This document shows positions 60,750 to 64,000 of a stretch of 64,000 nt of DNA, piece by piece (the stretch's first letter is position 1; the number at the start of each line of letters is the position of its first letter). The position numbers and the translations under genes were made by a program. The DNA is from Amoebidium appalachense. Taxonomy: Eukaryota > Ichthyosporea. The notes beneath the pieces were generated by a model that did no database searches, had not been told where the DNA came from, and saw only the letters and a program-made list of their open reading frames with translations. The stretch is from NCBI GenBank assembly GCA_963693365.1, contig CAVNZM010000014.1, positions 186,001-250,000 on the forward strand, read 5' to 3'.

Positions 60750-61371
60750 CCTTGTTCTTCATATCTGCTAACGTCCAAATCCATTTGCGTGTCCAAGTCC
60801 TTGGTCAACAAAAAAGTTGCACAGGCTAGCTGCCGGTCCGCGAGATAGGAATAATCTGTGTTGATACTGTGCATTGTCAAAACAACCCTTTTGTCAAGCA
60901 CAAGGTGGCCTCACATACAGAAGCAAATCCGGAGCTTTTCCCGGAGCTTTTCCCGCATTCGGACAGTGCATTTCAAAAAGGTTCCGAAAATAGACGCACG
61001 AATCTCGATATGATTTTTTATCCCGTGTTTACCCGGTGCCCCACCGCACAGCGGGGGGCTAGACTAAACTGCCTAGTGACCAGCACCGCCAGTTGAGGAA
61101 TAAATTGCAACATACTCATAATAATGTTCTAATACAGTCAACGATAGCTGGCTGGCTGCAGGACCAGTGGAATAATGATACGGGCAAAAAGAAAATACTA
61201 AGATATTCAAGGAGTGGTGTACCAATGACATGCCGCTGAGTCACATGGATTAAAGGATCAGAAAAATAAGGGGCTAAATAACACAGTAACACAATGCCAT
61301 TAAATTCCCCTTGCCCACACCCACTAATGGGTGCTAATCTTGGAAGGGTCTCACAGAACAACCACACAGGC
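58617..61371. other. Intergenic region between convergent four-CH and desaturase genes
   Basis: Two imperfect ~70-bp tandem units at 58628-58765 (GTGTTTGTATGTATGT-TATGGTTTATA). TG-rich patch at 59355-59520. G and C homopolymers at 59943-60186, 60343-60390 and 60719-60745. Relic of a DIRS-order RT at about 60930-60990. No functional gene recognised. Confidence 0.6.
60930..60990 (+). pseudogene. Relic fragment of a DIRS/Ngaro reverse transcriptase
   Basis: The frame reads PELFPHSDSAFQKG, closely matching ELFPHPDSAFQQA in the RT ORF of the element at 17.7-19.6 kb. Similarity fades on both sides, so it is a short remnant. Confidence 0.5.
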
Positions 61372-62523
61372 CTAGTGGTCAAGCTCTTCCACAATGAAGT
61401 ATAGCGCCCCCTTCCCATCCACAAAGTTGCACCGTTTCACGGCGTCAAAAAACGCAACCACGTAGTTCGAATTGTCCTGGTTGTAATATGGGCCTAGAAC
61501 CTTTTTGATCGCCTCTGTGGCTTCCTCAGCATGATAGAACGGGATCGTAGAAAACAGGTGATGACACACGTGCGTGTTCACAATCTTGTGCGATTTGTAG
61601 TCCAAAAACTTGCCGAGTGTTCGGTCGATTGTGCAGAGCGCACCCCTCAACCACGTCCACTCATGAGCCTCGAAATGCGGCACGGTCGGGTGTGTGTGGT
61701 GAAGGAGGGTGACCGCGGTGAGATATGCGTTGTTGACTAGCCACGGCAAATAGTACATGTTCACCAAGGTGGCCCACCCATATTGCTGAGCCAGGAGGTA
61801 AAGAAAGTAGGTCCAGGCTACAATACCAAACGTCGAGAGGTTGATCTTCCAGCGATCACTGGGCTTGTAGATGGGTGCATTGGGGTCGAAGTGACTGACA
61901 AATATGCCCTTATTCCAGCCGGCACCACCCAGGTTGAACAGAAGATAGCACGGTAGGCCAAGCACCAGGATGACAAAAGACTTGACAGCCACCTCCCAGG
62001 AGCGTCTGATGGTTCGCTTTAACTTGCCATCCTTGTCGGGGGGAGGAAGCTTGGTGGGCACGAAGGGATCATCCAAATCCATGTGGTTGGTGTAGTGGTG
62101 GTGTTTGGCGTGAGACAGCTGCCATGAGAAGTAGGGCACATACAGGGCCGTGTGTAAGACATATCCGACCACATCGTTGAGTATTGGGTAGGCAGAAAAG
62201 GCACCGTGTCCTGCTTCATGGGCGATGATCCACAGGCCAAACATGGTGGTGCCTTGGTAGAACCAGTATGCAGCCCACAGAAGCCATTGGATAAGTGGCT
62301 GGCCGGAAAAGTATGAGTCGAGCTCGACTATTGCCCACGCACAGAAGATGAGTTCGGCAACATCAATGACGATGTGCGCAAACCCACGCAGGGCTGAGCG
62401 CTCAAAACAATGGGGTGGGATCGCATCCTTGAGCGTCTTTTTTGTGAATGGAGGCGGGTTTGTGTGTGTGCTCTGCGTGGCTGCGCCTTCCCGCGAAATA
62501 TGCGTAATGGGCTTACGACACAT
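61372..62523 (-). CDS. Delta12-type (omega-6) fatty acid desaturase, membrane-bound
   Basis: Introduces a double bond into acyl chains, typically oleate to linoleate, in the ER with cytochrome b5 as electron donor. Intronless, 383 residues, normal for FAD2-like enzymes. The three histidine boxes are present and spaced as expected: H102-EAG-H106, H138-AK-HH142 and H318-VC-HH322, binding the di-iron centre. There are paired hydrophobic membrane segments around 48-62, 78-100, 114-132, 178-198 and 228-268. The motif HHTHPTVPHF (275-284) is typical of Delta12/omega-3 plant-fungal-type desaturases. ATG at 62523 has a TATA box and CCAAT boxes upstream. By eye Delta12 cannot be separated from omega-3 or bifunctional activity. 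Confidence 0.93.
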   Translation of the reverse strand: MCRKPITHISREGAATQSTHTNPPPFTKKTLKDAIPPHCFERSALRGFAHIVIDVAELIFCAWAIVELDSYFSGQPLIQWLLWAAYWFYQGTTMFGLWIIAHEAGHGAFSAYPILNDVVGYVLHTALYVPYFSWQLSHAKHHHYTNHMDLDDPFVPTKLPPPDKDGKLKRTIRRSWEVAVKSFVILVLGLPCYLLFNLGGAGWNKGIFVSHFDPNAPIYKPSDRWKINLSTFGIVAWTYFLYLLAQQYGWATLVNMYYLPWLVNNAYLTAVTLLHHTHPTVPHFEAHEWTWLRGALCTIDRTLGKFLDYKSHKIVNTHVCHHLFSTIPFYHAEEATEAIKKVLGPYYNQDNSNYVVAFFDAVKRCNFVDGKGALYFIVEELDH

Positions 62524-62648
62524 GATGCTAGGGCCGTCTCTGACAGAATAGTTTGTGGTGTTTTTGTGAAAACAAATAGGTGCAAGTGCGAGTGTTCTGT
62601 AGAAAAAGACGAGACTACAGTAATGACTGATCCACGCAGTTGTTGGAG

Positions 62649-62656
62649 TATTTATA
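62649..62656 (-). promoter_or_regulatory. TATA box of the desaturase gene
   Basis: Minus strand reads TATAAATA, 126 bases upstream of the desaturase ATG. CCAAT-box sequences lie further upstream near 62730 and 62761. Confidence 0.65.
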
Positions 62657-63490
<834 letters not shown>

Positions 63491-64000
63491 TTAGTCACCA
63501 AAATCAAGGATGTTGTAATTTACAGGTAGGCTATCTTTCTGGGTGTCTGTTGTGAATGTGACGTGTGTGTGTTGCGGTATTATGTGGTCTATCAAACTAC
63601 ATTTGGCGATACATGACCGTTTAAACTGGTGTGTGTGTGTGTTGTTTGGGCATGCAAACGATGCCACCTTATACTTAATATTAGATCTCCACTGTATAGC
63701 ACGTGTACAGCAAAGGGGTGGTAATTGATCAATAATGCCATCAGCTAGAGAAAGACCAGTTCTACAGGAAGGTAATATGTATTTGGGTGTTATACATTTG
63801 CGAGTGCCATATTTGGCAATATGGTTGAGGCGGTCATTATATATAAAACGAGACATAAGGCTTAGTTTTTCAAGGTGTCTGCTTTCATCGGGTCTGATGC
63901 TAGTGTCGTGTGGTATCTTTTTCCATTTGTTATATTGCGTGATTATCTTGTGATTGTGTACATGTTTAATAAGTAAGTGGCAGTCCAAAGTCACATGCAC
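63491..64000 (-). CDS. Unrecognised ORF, 5' end outside the window
   Basis: At least 169 codons open to the window edge, ending in TAA at 63491. It is Lys/His/Thr-rich, with several cysteines and no signal peptide or membrane segment visible. The stretch SRHLEKLSLMSRFIYNDRL vaguely resembles RRLLHIDSLMSRGIF in the region between GIY-YIG and RT of the Penelope-like element, but this is too weak to assign. The 3' tandem units and (CA)n tail would fit a retroelement 3' end. I do not recognise the protein. Confidence 0.4.
   Translation of the reverse strand: MHVTLDCHLLIKHVHNHKIITQYNKWKKIPHDTSIRPDESRHLEKLSLMSRFIYNDRLNHIAKYGTRKCITPKYILPSCRTGLSLADGIIDQLPPLCCTRAIQWRSNIKYKVASFACPNNTHTHQFKRSCIAKCSLIDHIIPQHTHVTFTTDTQKDSLPVNYNILDFGD

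Overview
The window is nuclear DNA from an intron-rich, microsatellite-laden eukaryote. The gene set is RasGEF, ATF/AP-1-like bZIP, PIAS-type SUMO E3 with SAP-PINIT-SP-RING layout, tandem calponin-homology protein, homoserine kinase and a Delta12-type fatty-acid desaturase. It mixes animal-style signalling genes with amino-acid and lipid genes that animals lack. That fits a unicellular opisthokont, for example a holozoan protist such as an ichthyosporean. This is inference from gene content, not an identification. No bacterial operon structure, rRNA or CRISPR array is seen.

Layout. 1-9.3 kb: 3' part of a RasGEF gene (+) in many short exons, with two tRNA-Ala(UGC) genes inside one intron. 10.8-11.5 kb: intronless bZIP gene (-). 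12-16.3 kb: gene-free DNA with a near-perfect foldback element at 15.8-16.1 kb. 16.4-22.1 kb: a tyrosine-recombinase retrotransposon (Ngaro-like, DIRS order) with split direct repeats and frame lesions. 24.1-36.2 kb: an 11-exon homoserine kinase gene (-), one of whose introns holds a full Penelope-like element with an N-terminal GIY-YIG domain and an open 949-codon frame. 37.4-44.9 kb: PIAS/SIZ SUMO ligase (+), divergent from the kinase. 47.1-47.7 kb: small Cys-rich secreted or GPI-type protein (-). 48.7-58.6 kb: a protein (+) with four CH domains, a long Thr/Pro-rich tail and a C-terminal membrane segment. 61.4-62.5 kb: intronless desaturase (-). 63.5-64 kb: end of an unrecognised ORF (-), next to an 85-bp tandem duplication.

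The host genes do not form one pathway. Two neighbouring pairs are divergent (kinase/PIAS and Cys-rich/CH protein) and share intergenic regions of about 1.1 kb. Exon models come from reading splice sites and checking that codon phase carries across each junction. They are complete for homoserine kinase and the CH protein, nearly complete for PIAS, and have one unresolved gap in RasGEF. Introns are dominated by (CA)n/(TG)n, poly-C/poly-G and polypurine tracts, and several splice sites lie inside these microsatellites.

The most unusual items are the GIY-YIG-first Penelope element and its dispersed leader fragments, the four-CH tail-anchored protein, the split-repeat retrotransposon, and the recurrent perfect TGACGTCA octamers in mobile DNA near a bZIP gene.
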